Positions 9,056 through 18,287 of a stretch of DNA of 64,000 nt are shown one piece after another (position 1 is the first letter of the stretch; each line of letters begins with the position of its first letter). Both the position numbers and the translations under genes were made by a program. Source of the stretch: Cupriavidus nantongensis. Lineage in GTDB: Bacteria > Pseudomonadota > Gammaproteobacteria > Burkholderiales > Burkholderiaceae. The notes beneath the pieces are model-generated. The model worked only from the letters and a program-made list of their open reading frames with translations, was not told where the DNA came from and searched no databases. The DNA lies in contig NZ_CP014845.1 of NCBI RefSeq assembly GCF_001598055.1, forward strand, positions 2,392,270 through 2,456,269. Direction: 5' to 3'.

Positions 9056-12000
9056 ATGAGACTGACTTCGCTTTCCCCCGCCCTGTTGTCAATGCTGGTC
9101 GCGGCCGGCGGCGCGCTGCTGACGGCGGGGGCATGGCTGCAGGCCGACCGGCTCGAGCGCCGCGCCGCGCAGCAGCACTTCGACGCGCTGCTGGCCCAGG
9201 CCGGCACCGCGTTGCGCGAACGCATGCTGGAGAACGAACGGCTGCTGCGCGGCGTGGCCGCGGTGATGACGGCCAATCCCCGCAGCTCGCGCGCGCAATG
9301 GCGCAACTACCTCTATACCGCGCAGCGCGACGACCTGCCGGCCGGCACCCAGGCCATCGGCTACGCGCCGCTCGCCACGCCGCAGCAGGTGCCGCAACTG
9401 GTGCAGGCCGCCCGCGCCGATGGCCTTGCCGATTTCACTATCCATCCCGCCGGCGCGCGCGCGCTGTACGCGCCCATCCTCTACATCGATCCGCTGGACG
9501 GGCGCAGCATGCGTGTCGCGGGTTTCGACATGCTGTCCGAGCCCACCCGCCGCGCCGCGCTCGAAGCCGCCCGCGACAGCGGCGAGCCGCGCCTGAGCGC
9601 CGGCCTGGATCCGATCGGCGAGGCCGAAGCCGAGGCCGTGGCGCGCCAGCGCGGCGCGCTGGTGTTCCTGCCGGTCTATGGCGGCGGTGCCCCGCTCGGC
9701 ACGGTGGCGCAGCGGCGCGAGGCCGTGCTGGGCTACGTCTATCTGTCGTTGCGGCTGGGCGACCTGATGCGCGCGATCGGGGCCTCGGCGTCGAACGAAC
9801 TCGAGCTGTCGCTGCACGAGGGCGGGCCCGCCGCCCCCGGCGCGCTGCTGTCGGGCGGCCCCACCGAAGGCGAGGTGCGCGAAGACGGCAGCGCGCCGCT
9901 GCTGCACGGCGAGCGCCAGTTCCACTACGGTGGCGGCAGCTGGACGCTGCGCGCCGCCACCCGTCCCGCCTTCGAGGCCGCGCATGGGCCGCGGCCAAAC
10001 TTTCTGGTCCCGGCCGCGGGGGCGCTGGCGACGCTGCTGCTGGCCTGGCTGACTTATGCGCTGGCGCGCCAGGGCCGCGCCGCGCGGCAGCGCGAGGCGC
10101 GCGCCGTGCATGCCTGGGAAGACGACAGCGCCATGCTGCAGGCCTGCCTGGCGCAGTCCGCCGACGGCTTCGTCGTGACCGATGCGCACGGCGTGGTGGT
10201 GCGCGCCAGCGAGCGCGCCGGGCAATTGCTGGGCGCCGAGGCCACGCGCCTGGCCGGACGCAGCCTGGACGCGCTGCTTCCCGGCGCCGCCGGCGTGGTG
10301 CCCGCCGACGCCGCGGCGGGTTCCGCGATCCACCGCGAACTGGCGGGCGTGCGTGCCGACGGCGGCCGCTTTGCGCTGCGCGTCAGCGTCGCGCCCCTGC
10401 CCGCCGGCGACGGCACCGCGCCGCACCGGCTGTGGGCGGTCACCGACCTGGCGCCCGAGCGGCGCGCGCAGGATGCCGCGGCGGTGCAGGCGGCACGCTA
10501 TGCCGGACTGCTCGACCACGCCGCCTTCTGCGTCATCACCTTCGACGAGCACGGCCAGATCACCGGCATCAACCCGGCCGGCGAGCGCATGCTCTGGTAC
10601 AGCAGCGCCGAGCTGGTCGGCCACATGCCCATGACCGGCCTGCATGTCGCCACGGAACTGGCCGACCACGCGCGCGCGCTCAGCGCCGAGCTGGGCGCGC
10701 CGGTGCCGCCGGGCCTGCCCGCGCTGCTGGCCAAGCCGCGGCTGGGGCTGACCGATGAACGCGAATGGACCTGGGTGCGCAAGGGCGGCTCGCGCATGCC
10801 GGTGCGGCTGGCGGTGTCGGCGTTGCCGATGGCCGCGTTACCGGTGAATTCAACTGCCGCACAGCCGCCGGGCTACCAAGCGATCGGCTATGACCTGACC
10901 GAGCGCCTGCGCGTGGACGAGTACATCCGCCAACTGGCGCTGCACGACCCGCTGACCGGCCTGCCCAACCGCGCCGAACTGAGCGAGCGCGCCCAGGCTT
11001 TGCTGTTGCACGCGCGCACCCGCGGCGAGCGCGTGGCGCTGCTGCTGATTGACCTGGACCACTTCAAGCGCATCAACGATTCTCTCGGCCACCCGGTGGG
11101 CGACGACGTGCTGCGCACCATGGCCGACCGCATCAAGGGCACGGTGCGCCAGGGCGACCTGGTGGCGCGCATGGGCGGCGACGAGTTTGGCGTGGTGCTG
11201 GGCGGCCTGCGCCACGACAGCGAGGCCGAGCTGATTGCCGCCAAGATCCAGGCGCGCATCAATGAAGAGCTGGTGGCCGGCGGCCAGCGGCTGCGCGTGA
11301 CGCCGTCGATCGGCATGGCGGTGTTCCCCGACGATGGCGACACGCTGACCGAACTGCTCAAGTCCGCCGACTCCGCCGTCTACGCCGCCAAGCAGGGCGG
11401 GCGCGCGCGCCTGTGCCGCTTTGCCAGCGCCATGGCCGAGGCCTCGCTGGCGCGCTTCACCATCGAAGGGCTGCTGCGGCGCGCGCTGGCCGCCAACGAA
11501 TTCCGGCTGCGCTACCAGCCGATCGTGGATACCGCCACGCTAACCATCCCCGCGGTCGAGGCGCTGATCACCTGGGAGACCGCCGAGCGCGGCGTGATGC
11601 AGCCGGCCGAGTTCATCCCCATTGCCGAGCAGAGCGGGCTGGTGGTGCCGCTGGGCGAATGGGCGCTGGCCACCGCCTGCCGCGAGATCCAGGCCTTGCG
11701 CGAAGAACTGGGCCGCGAGCTCGAGGTCGCGGTCAATATCTCGCCGCTGCAGCTGCGCCAGGCGGACTTCCCCGACACCGTGGCGCGCTGCCTGCAGCAG
11801 GCCGGCCTGCCGCCGCAAGGGCTGGTGATCGAGGTCACCGAGGGCCTCCTGGTCGATGGCGGCGAGACCACCATCGAGACCTTCCGCCGCCTGCGCGAAC
11901 TGGGCGTGGGGTTGTCGATCGACGACTTCGGCACCGGCTATTCCGGGCTCAATTACCTGACCCGCTTGCCGATCAGCCGGCTCAAGATCGACAAGTCCTT

Positions 12001-12268
12001 CGTCGACGGCGTGGCCACGCCGGGCCACGACCAGGCCGTGGCCGCGGCGATCATCGCGCTGGGCCACCAGCTGCATCTCAAGGTGATCGCCGAGGGGGTG
12101 GAAACCGCGGCGCAGTTTGCCTTCCTGCGCGCGCAGGGATGCGACGGGCTGCAGGGCTTCCTGTTCAGCCAGGGCGTGCCGCAGCAGGCGCTGCGCGAGG
12201 TGCTGCGCAAGCCGCTGACGGTGCCGGACACGGACGTTTCCATCGCCTCCACGCCGCAGCAGGCCTGA
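9056..12268 (+). CDS. CHASE-PAS-GGDEF-EAL cyclic di-GMP turnover protein
   Basis: A 1070-aa inner-membrane protein. Order: N-terminal helix (about 5-25), periplasmic CHASE domain (about 40-285), second helix (about 320-338), two PAS-like regions (about 355-475 and 485-620), GGDEF (about 640-800), EAL (about 815-1060). GGDEF is intact with RQGD I-site upstream (VRQGDLVARMGGDEF). The EAL domain keeps EALITW, NISPLQL, EVTEGLL, DDFGTGYSGL, KIDKSF and AEGVET, so phosphodiesterase activity is expected as well. ATG 9056 is chosen because the hydrophobic anchor begins there. The divergent neighbour is a second cyclase. Confidence 0.92.
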   Translation: MRLTSLSPALLSMLVAAGGALLTAGAWLQADRLERRAAQQHFDALLAQAGTALRERMLENERLLRGVAAVMTANPRSSRAQWRNYLYTAQRDDLPAGTQAIGYAPLATPQQVPQLVQAARADGLADFTIHPAGARALYAPILYIDPLDGRSMRVAGFDMLSEPTRRAALEAARDSGEPRLSAGLDPIGEAEAEAVARQRGALVFLPVYGGGAPLGTVAQRREAVLGYVYLSLRLGDLMRAIGASASNELELSLHEGGPAAPGALLSGGPTEGEVREDGSAPLLHGERQFHYGGGSWTLRAATRPAFEAAHGPRPNFLVPAAGALATLLLAWLTYALARQGRAARQREARAVHAWEDDSAMLQACLAQSADGFVVTDAHGVVVRASERAGQLLGAEATRLAGRSLDALLPGAAGVVPADAAAGSAIHRELAGVRADGGRFALRVSVAPLPAGDGTAPHRLWAVTDLAPERRAQDAAAVQAARYAGLLDHAAFCVITFDEHGQITGINPAGERMLWYSSAELVGHMPMTGLHVATELADHARALSAELGAPVPPGLPALLAKPRLGLTDEREWTWVRKGGSRMPVRLAVSALPMAALPVNSTAAQPPGYQAIGYDLTERLRVDEYIRQLALHDPLTGLPNRAELSERAQALLLHARTRGERVALLLIDLDHFKRINDSLGHPVGDDVLRTMADRIKGTVRQGDLVARMGGDEFGVVLGGLRHDSEAELIAAKIQARINEELVAGGQRLRVTPSIGMAVFPDDGDTLTELLKSADSAVYAAKQGGRARLCRFASAMAEASLARFTIEGLLRRALAANEFRLRYQPIVDTATLTIPAVEALITWETAERGVMQPAEFIPIAEQSGLVVPLGEWALATACREIQALREELGRELEVAVNISPLQLRQADFPDTVARCLQQAGLPPQGLVIEVTEGLLVDGGETTIETFRRLRELGVGLSIDDFGTGYSGLNYLTRLPISRLKIDKSFVDGVATPGHDQAVAAAIIALGHQLHLKVIAEGVETAAQFAFLRAQGCDGLQGFLFSQGVPQQALREVLRKPLTVPDTDVSIASTPQQA

Positions 12269-12400
12269 CGCGCGCACCGCGCGCCGCATCCCAAATCCCC
12301 CGATACCTCCATCGAAAACCTTTGCCGAACTGCCATATGGCTGGCATCTGCGCTGCCTATGCTGGCGGCCGGTTCGATCGAGATGCAGGGAGATTCGGTG

Positions 12401-13495
12401 ATGCAGGCAGGCAAGCCAACGCAGGACAGAGCGTTCCTGGCCGTGGAGCAGGTCAGCAAGCGCTTTGGCAGTTTCGTCGCTCTGGATGGCGTGTCGCTGT
12501 CGGTGGGGCAGGGCGAGCTGCTGTGCCTGCTGGGCCCGTCGGGCTGCGGCAAGACCACGCTGCTGCGCATCATCGCCGGCCTGGAGCGCGAGGACGCCGG
12601 CCGCATCCACGCCGGCGCGCGCGAGCTGACCGGCCTGCCGCCGCAGGCGCGCGACTACGGCATCCTGTTCCAGTCCTACGCGCTGTTCCCCAACCTGACC
12701 GTGGCGCAGAACGTCGCCTACGGCCTGCACGGGCGCGGCATGGGACGCGCGCACCGCGACGCGCGCGTGGCCGAGATGCTCGACCTGGTCGGCCTGGCCG
12801 GCAGCGAACGCAAGTTCCCGGGGCAGCTTTCCGGCGGCCAGCAGCAGCGCGTGGCGATGGCCCGCGCGCTGGCGCCGGCGCCGTCGCTGCTGTTGCTGGA
12901 TGAGCCGATGTCGGCGCTCGACGCGCGCGTGCGCGAGCACCTGCGCGCGGAACTGCGCCAGCTGCAGCGCCGCCTGAACATCACCACCGTGATGGTCACG
13001 CACGACCAGGAAGAGGCCATGACCATGGCCGACCGCATCGCCGTGATGGATGGCGGGCGCATCGTGCAGGCGGGCACGCCCGCCGAAATCTACGAACAGC
13101 CGGCGTCGGCCTTTGTCGCCGGCTTTGTCGGCCAGGCCAACTGGCTGCCCGGGCACAGCGTGCCGGCCGGGCGCTTCACCATCGGCGAAGGCAGCCAGGC
13201 GGTCGAGTTGCAGGTCGACGCGCCGCCGCCGCTGGCGGGCGCCGGCCGGCTGTGCTGCCGGCCCGAGGCCGTGCGGCTGGACCCGGATCCCGCCGAGCCC
13301 AACCGCCTGCTGGCGCGCGTAGTCGACCAGACCTACCTGGGCAACCGTTACCGGCTGGCGCTGGAAGCCGATCGCCTGCCCGGTCTGACGCTGTTTGCCG
13401 ACGTGGCGCGCGAGGCCCGGCACCGGCTGCCGGAGCCGGGCGGCCACAAATTCTGGATTGCCTTGCCGGCGCCGGCGCTGCGGGTGTTCGCATGA
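12401..13495 (+). CDS. phnT: ABC transporter ATP-binding protein, 2-aminoethylphosphonate type
   Basis: A 364-aa cytosolic ATPase of a binding-protein-dependent importer. Walker A GPSGCGKTT (about 46-54), Q-loop FQSYALFPN, signature LSGGQQQRVAMARAL, Walker B LLLLDEPMSALD and the switch His in MVTHDQEEAM are all intact. A TOBE-like C-terminal region follows (about 260-364). It resembles the ATPases of putative 2-aminoethylphosphonate importers (PhnT group), supported by the binding protein in the same operon. ATG 12401 has AGGGAGA at 7 nt; an in-frame ATG at 12383 is the alternative. The stop overlaps the permease start (ATGA). Confidence 0.82.
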   Translation: MQAGKPTQDRAFLAVEQVSKRFGSFVALDGVSLSVGQGELLCLLGPSGCGKTTLLRIIAGLEREDAGRIHAGARELTGLPPQARDYGILFQSYALFPNLTVAQNVAYGLHGRGMGRAHRDARVAEMLDLVGLAGSERKFPGQLSGGQQQRVAMARALAPAPSLLLLDEPMSALDARVREHLRAELRQLQRRLNITTVMVTHDQEEAMTMADRIAVMDGGRIVQAGTPAEIYEQPASAFVAGFVGQANWLPGHSVPAGRFTIGEGSQAVELQVDAPPPLAGAGRLCCRPEAVRLDPDPAEPNRLLARVVDQTYLGNRYRLALEADRLPGLTLFADVAREARHRLPEPGGHKFWIALPAPALRVFA

Positions 13496-15240
13496 CGCGC
13501 GCCGCCACCGCCGCCACCGCCGCCACCACTGTCGCACCTCCGGCTCAAGCACCGGCGTCCCGGCAGCGCGGCACCGGCCTGGCCGCGCGCCTGGCGCACG
13601 GCGCCCCCGCCGCGATGAAGTGGCTGTGGCTGGCCGGGCTTGCCGTGGGCCTGCTGCTGCCGTTGCTGGCGCTGTTCCGCCAGGCCTGGTTCGATGGCGC
13701 GAGCCAGTGGGTGCTGGGCGCGCGCATGGCGGCGCTGGTATCCGGCCCCAACTTCCTGCCGATGCTCGGGCGCAGCGTGGCGGTGTCGCTGACGGTGGTG
13801 GCGCTGGTGGTGCCGCTGGCGTTCGGCTTTGCCTATGCGCTGCAGCGCTCCTGCATCGCGCTGCGGCCGCTGTGGCGCGGCATTGCGCTGCTGCCGCTGT
13901 TCGCGCCGTCGCTGCTGCCGGCGATCGCGCTGGTCTACCTGTTCGGCAACCAGGGCATCTTCAGCGACGCCTTCGGCCCGGGTGGCATCTATGGCTTCTG
14001 GGGCATCGTGCTGGGCGAGGCCTTCTACACCTTCCCGCATGCGCTGATGGTGCTGGTGGCGACGCTGTCGCTGGCCGATGCGCGCCTCTATGAAGCGGCG
14101 CGCGCGATGGGCGCCGGCCCGTGGCGCACCTTCCGCACCGTGACGCTGCCGGGCGCGCGCCAGGGCCTGTTCGCCGCGGCCTGCCTGGTGCTGACACTGG
14201 TGATCACGGACTTCGGCGTGCCCAAGGTGGTGGGCGGCGGCTACCCCGTGCTCGCGCTCGAGGCGTACAAGGCCGTGGTGGGGCAGCAGCAGTTCGACCG
14301 CGGCGCGCTGATCGGCATGCTGCTGCTGGCGCCGGCGCTGCTGACCTTTGCCGTCGACCTGGCGCTGCAGCGGCGCCAGCGCACGCAGCTAGGCAGCCGC
14401 GCGCAGGTGTATGTGCCGGCGCCCGAGCGCGGCCGCGACAGCGCCTGCCTGCTGCTGGTGCTGGCCGTCAGCGCCGCGCTGCTGGCGGTGGTCATCACCG
14501 CGGTGGGCGCGTCGCTGGTCAAGCTGTGGCCATACAACCTGAGCCTGACGCTGGCGCACTACGACTTCGACAACATGGACGGCGGCGGCTGGCTGGCCTA
14601 CCGCAACAGCCTGAAGCTATCGGTACTGACCGCGCTGGCGGGCACCGTGGCGATCTTCCTCGGCGCCTGGCTGATGCTGCGCACGCGTGGGCCGGCCTGG
14701 CTGCATGGCGTGCTGCGCGCGGGCTTCCTGCTGCCGATGGCGGTGCCCGGCCTGGTGCTGGGGCTGGGCTACGTGTTTTTCTTCAACGCACCCGGCAATC
14801 CGCTGCACGCGCTGTACGGCACCATGGCGCTGCTGGTGCTGTGCAATGTCGCGCACTGCTACACCACCGGCCACCTGACCGCGGCCGCCGCCCTGCGCCA
14901 GCTCGACCACGAGTTCGAGGCCGCGGCGCTGTCGCTGGGCGTGGCGCCGCTGCTGACGTGCTGGCGCGTGACCGTGCCGGTGTGCCTGCCGGCGCTGCTC
15001 GACATCTTCCGCTACCTGTTCGTGTCGTCGATGACGACGGTCTCGGCGGTGATCTTCCTGTACAGCCCCGACACCGTGCTGGCCGCGATCTCGGTGCTGA
15101 ACATGGACGATGCCGGCGATACCGCGCCCGCCGCGGCGATGTCGACGCTGATCCTGCTCACCGCCGTGCTGGCCGCGCTGTTGCTGCACGCGCTCTCGGC
15201 CGGCTGGCTGCGCCGCGCGCAGCGCTGGCGCGCCGGCTGA
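13492..15240 (+). CDS. phnU: ABC transporter permease with two fused permease domains, AEP type
   Basis: A 582-aa inner-membrane protein with about 12 transmembrane helices and two MetI-like permease domains in one chain, the arrangement of Fe3+/AEP-type importers. Each half carries an EAA-like loop contacting the ATPase (LYEAARAMGAGPWRTFRTVTLP in the first, FEAAALSLGVAPLLTCWRV in the second). It starts inside the last codons of the ATPase gene, so translation is probably coupled. With the PhnS-like protein it forms a putative 2-aminoethylphosphonate uptake system; iron or thiamine substrates are less likely given the binding protein. Confidence 0.82.
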   Translation: MTRAATAATAATTVAPPAQAPASRQRGTGLAARLAHGAPAAMKWLWLAGLAVGLLLPLLALFRQAWFDGASQWVLGARMAALVSGPNFLPMLGRSVAVSLTVVALVVPLAFGFAYALQRSCIALRPLWRGIALLPLFAPSLLPAIALVYLFGNQGIFSDAFGPGGIYGFWGIVLGEAFYTFPHALMVLVATLSLADARLYEAARAMGAGPWRTFRTVTLPGARQGLFAAACLVLTLVITDFGVPKVVGGGYPVLALEAYKAVVGQQQFDRGALIGMLLLAPALLTFAVDLALQRRQRTQLGSRAQVYVPAPERGRDSACLLLVLAVSAALLAVVITAVGASLVKLWPYNLSLTLAHYDFDNMDGGGWLAYRNSLKLSVLTALAGTVAIFLGAWLMLRTRGPAWLHGVLRAGFLLPMAVPGLVLGLGYVFFFNAPGNPLHALYGTMALLVLCNVAHCYTTGHLTAAAALRQLDHEFEAAALSLGVAPLLTCWRVTVPVCLPALLDIFRYLFVSSMTTVSAVIFLYSPDTVLAAISVLNMDDAGDTAPAAAMSTLILLTAVLAALLLHALSAGWLRRAQRWRAG

Positions 15241-15303
15241 GCCTTCCGTTTAGTCATGCCGCTGCACTGCGCAACACACTGATCGATTCCAAAGGAGGAA
15301 ACC

Positions 15304-16347
15304 ATGTCCCGCACCACCCGTCTTTCCGCGGCCATTGCCACCGTGGCCACCGTGGCCGCCGCCACGCTGCCGCTGCTGGCCGGCAACGCCGCCGCCGCCA
15401 CCGTGCTGACCGTCTACACCGCGCTCGAGGCCGACCAGATCGCCGCCTACAAGGCCGCGTTCGAGAAGGTGCATCCCGAGATCGAGATCAAGTGGGTGCG
15501 CGATTCCACCGGCATCGTCACCGCCAAGCTGCTGGCGGAAAAGGCCGCGCCGCGCGCCGACGCGGTATGGGGCCTGGCCGGCTCCAGCCTGGCGATCCTG
15601 GACAAGGAAGGCATGCTCGACCCGTATGCGCCCAAGAACCTGGCCGCGATCGATGCCCGGTACCGCAGCGCGGCCAACCCGCCGGCATGGGTCGGCATGG
15701 ACGTGTGGGGCGCGGCGATCTGCTTCAACACCGTGGAGGCGCAGAAGCAGGGCTTGCCCAAGCCCAGCTCGTGGGCCGACCTGACCAAGCCCATCTATGC
15801 CGGCAAGGTGGTGATGCCGCATCCGGCCTCGTCGGGCACGGGCTTCCTCGATGTCAGCGCCTGGCTGCAGATGATGGGCGAGCAGAAGGGCTGGCAGTAC
15901 ATGGACGCCCTGCACAAGAACATCGGCCTGTACACGCACTCGGGCTCCAAGCCGTGCAAGATGGCCGCGCAGGGCGAGTTCCCGATCGGTATCGCGTTCG
16001 AGTACCGTGCCATGAAGTCGAAGAAGGAAGGCGCGCCGATTGATATCGTGCTGCCGAGCGAAGGCCTGGGCTGGGACATCGAGGCCACCGCCATCGTCAA
16101 GGGCACGAAGAACCTGGAAGCGGCGCGCAAGCTGGCCGACTTCTCGGCGTCGCGCGAGGCCATGGCGCTGTATGAAAAGAACTTCGCGGTGCTGGCCGTG
16201 CCGGGCATCGCCAAGCCTGACGCGCTGCTGCCGGCGGACTACGAGAAGCGCCTGATCAAGAACGACTTCCGCTGGGCCAGCGATAACCGCGACCGCATCC
16301 TGGCCGAATGGAGCAAGCGCTACGAAGGGAAGGCGGAGAAGAAGTAA
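15304..16347 (+). CDS. phnS: Putative 2-aminoethylphosphonate-binding periplasmic protein
   Basis: A 347-aa substrate-binding protein with a Sec signal peptide (about residues 1-31, ending AGNAAAA). The mature start VLTVYTALEADQIAAYK and segments WVRDSTGIVTAKLLAEK, GFLDVSAWLQMMGE and SGSKPCKMAAQGEFPIGIAF match what I recall of the putative AEP-binding family, relatives of Fe3+-binding proteins. A strong AAAGGAGG ribosome binding site precedes ATG 15304. It is the last gene of the three-gene operon, 63 bp after the permease. Substrate is inferred; no phosphonate-degrading enzyme (PhnW, PhnX, PhnA) is in the window. Confidence 0.82.
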   Translation: MSRTTRLSAAIATVATVAAATLPLLAGNAAAATVLTVYTALEADQIAAYKAAFEKVHPEIEIKWVRDSTGIVTAKLLAEKAAPRADAVWGLAGSSLAILDKEGMLDPYAPKNLAAIDARYRSAANPPAWVGMDVWGAAICFNTVEAQKQGLPKPSSWADLTKPIYAGKVVMPHPASSGTGFLDVSAWLQMMGEQKGWQYMDALHKNIGLYTHSGSKPCKMAAQGEFPIGIAFEYRAMKSKKEGAPIDIVLPSEGLGWDIEATAIVKGTKNLEAARKLADFSASREAMALYEKNFAVLAVPGIAKPDALLPADYEKRLIKNDFRWASDNRDRILAEWSKRYEGKAEKK

Positions 16348-16438
16348 GACTGGTCGGCCGGGCGCCGCCACGGCGACAAAACCGGCTCGCAGAAACGGGT
16401 ACGCCGGCGGCGCCGCGGCCGGCGGGGCCGGGCCTGAT

Positions 16439-16762
16439 TCAGGCCTGGCGTTGCGCGTCGTCGGTGGCGGGCAGGCCGGCGTGCAGGCGGCGGTAGAGTT
16501 CGTCGATGCGCTCGCGGCTGGCCTGCAGTTCTTCGCGGCCGCGTTCGGTCAGCAGGTAGACCCGGCCGATGCCGTCGCGCAGCACGCTTTCCAGGTAGCC
16601 TTCCATTTGCAGCGCGCGCAGCAGCGGACGCACCGAGCCGATATCGACCTGGAAGCCGTATTCCAGCAGCATGTCGGCCAGCATGGCCACGGTGGCGGGG
16701 ACTTCCAGCGCGAATTGCAGGACGTAGACGCGGGCCAGCAGGCCCAGGAACTGTCGTTTCAT
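16439..16762 (-). CDS. PadR-like winged-helix transcriptional regulator
   Basis: A 107-aa DNA-binding protein. The pattern DIGSVRPLLRALQMEGYLESVLRDGIGRVYLLTERGREELQ is a PadR-type winged helix: recognition helix, beta-wing, then a C-terminal helix with ERIDELYRRL for dimerisation. The protein is short, as in the small PadR subfamily. It faces the AEP importer genes tail-to-tail with 91 bp between, so regulation of that operon is possible but not shown. ATG 16762 was chosen because the upstream extension is Arg/Pro-rich chance sequence. Confidence 0.75.
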   Translation of the reverse strand: MKRQFLGLLARVYVLQFALEVPATVAMLADMLLEYGFQVDIGSVRPLLRALQMEGYLESVLRDGIGRVYLLTERGREELQASRERIDELYRRLHAGLPATDDAQRQA

Positions 16763-16898
16763 GTGGATTGGCAACGCGGCCGGCGCCGCGCCGGTTGACG
16801 CAGCATGCGGGCACTGTGATGCCGGCAGCGCCGCGGGACGGGCGTCCAACGGGGATGTCGCCTGCCGGGGTGCCGGACAGTACGCATTCTACCGGATC

Positions 16899-16971
16899 AA
16901 AAAAAGAAGCCGCCAGGAGGCCTGGCGGCTTGTCGGGAATGCGTCGGAGGGGTCAATTAACTCTGGCGCAG
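16899..16971 (-). ncRNA. Candidate small RNA 1 (anti-SD type, shares a module with 56.7 kb)
   Basis: A leftward transcript of about 70 nt is predicted. It ends in a perfect 11-bp hairpin (AAGCCGCCAGG, 16907-16917; CCTGGCGGCTT, 16921-16931) followed on the minus strand by a run of seven T with one C near the stem, a textbook intrinsic terminator. No leftward gene lies upstream for it to serve: the next genes on the right are rightward. The single-stranded 5' part contains UUGACCCCUCC and CGCAUUCCCGA, so it carries anti-Shine-Dalgarno CCUCC. The second part recurs just before the terminator at 56.7 kb. The rest of the 504-bp gap (16763-17266) shows nothing else. Confidence 0.6.
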
Positions 16972-16976
16972 ACCAG

Positions 16977-17006
16977 ATTTTAATTTAATCGAATGCGGAT
17001 TGTCAC
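16977..17006 (-). promoter_or_regulatory. Predicted sigma-70 promoter of candidate small RNA 1
   Basis: On the minus strand GTGACA (17006-17001), an 18-bp AT-rich spacer, then TAAAAT (16982-16977). This is a good -35/-10 pair by local standards and places the start near 16970. Confidence 0.5.
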
Positions 17007-17266
17007 GCGTCGGCGACGCGTCCCCTCCTGTGGGGGGTGGGAATGAAAGCTCACAGTAAGAAAGTGACGCCTTTACGTGACATTGTGGCGGAAACGGCGC
17101 TCAAATTTCAGGTAGATCTGTCAACGTCCAGCCATTCCGCGGGTTTCGCCGGCCCCGCAGGAGCGGGTATCCGGGCCACATGTCCGAATCCGGCTTGCTG
17201 CCGGCGCTGCGCCGGCGTCCAATGCGGCATCGCTGATGCTGCCGGCGAGTCCCCTCGACCGACCCG

Positions 17267-18196
17267 ATGAAACCAATCGACCTGCTTCGCCTGCTGGCTC
17301 TCGCCGCCCTCTGGGGTGGCAGCTTCCTGTTTATCCGCATCGGCGCGCCAGTGCTGGGGCCGGTGCCGACCGCCTTCGTGCGCGTGCTGATCGGCGCACT
17401 GACGCTGGCGGCGTGCCTGCCGCTGCTGGGCCTGCGCTGGGACATGCAAGGGAAATGGCCCGCGGTGCTGGCGCTGGGCGTGGTCAACTCCGGGATTCCG
17501 TTCGCGATGTACGCCGTGGCGGCGCTGTGGCTGCCGGCCGGGTACTCGGCGGTGTTCAACGCCATGACGCCGCTGATGGGCGTGGTGATCGGCGCCATCG
17601 CCTTCGCCGAGCCGCTGACGCGGGCGAAGGCGATGGGGGTGTTGCTCGGCGTGGCAGGCGTCGCGGTGCTGACGCGCACGGGACCGGTCACTTTCACCTT
17701 GGAGGTCCTGCTGGGCGCGCTGGCCTGCCTGGTCGCCACCGCCTGCTACGGCCTGGCGGGCTTTCTCGCGCGGCGCTGGATCACGCAGCGCGGCGGGCTC
17801 GACAGCCGGCTGGTCGCCGCCGGCAGCCTGGTCGGCGCGGGCGCCTTCCTGCTGCCCTTCTGCGTCGCTGCGCTGTGGCGCCACAACACGCTGCCCGACG
17901 CCGGCGCCGGGGTCTGGGCGGCCATGCTGGGCCTGGGCACGCTGTGCACGGCGCTGGCCTACATCCTGTATTTCCGGTTGATCGCCGACCTGGGCCCGGT
18001 GCGCTCGCTCACCGTTACCTTCCTGATCCCGCCGTTCGGCATCGTCTGGGGCGCGCTGTTCCTGGGCGAGGCACTATCGTGGGCGCATGCCGCCGGCGGC
18101 GCGCTGATCGGCATGGCGGTGTGGCTGGTGTTGCGGCCGGGGGCGTCAGCTCAGGCCGGAACCAGACAGGCCGCCGGCGCTGCCGCCGAACGGTGA
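17267..18196 (+). CDS. EamA/DMT-family transporter
   Basis: A 309-aa inner-membrane protein with about ten transmembrane segments in two EamA repeats. The first repeat starts LLALAALWGGSFLFIRIGAP and the second about residue 145 (LLGALACLVATACYGLAGF). Members of this RhaT/EamA group export amino acids, metabolites or drugs; the substrate cannot be read from sequence. Monocistronic; its stop is followed 91 bp later by the XRE gene. Confidence 0.85.
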   Translation: MKPIDLLRLLALAALWGGSFLFIRIGAPVLGPVPTAFVRVLIGALTLAACLPLLGLRWDMQGKWPAVLALGVVNSGIPFAMYAVAALWLPAGYSAVFNAMTPLMGVVIGAIAFAEPLTRAKAMGVLLGVAGVAVLTRTGPVTFTLEVLLGALACLVATACYGLAGFLARRWITQRGGLDSRLVAAGSLVGAGAFLLPFCVAALWRHNTLPDAGAGVWAAMLGLGTLCTALAYILYFRLIADLGPVRSLTVTFLIPPFGIVWGALFLGEALSWAHAAGGALIGMAVWLVLRPGASAQAGTRQAAGAAAER

Positions 18197-18287
18197 GTTG
18201 GGCCACGTGAGAAGAAACTCATAATTTGGCCGGAAGGTGCTGACGGTACGATACGAATCGTGGAAATTCAGGAAGTGAAGAAACGGG

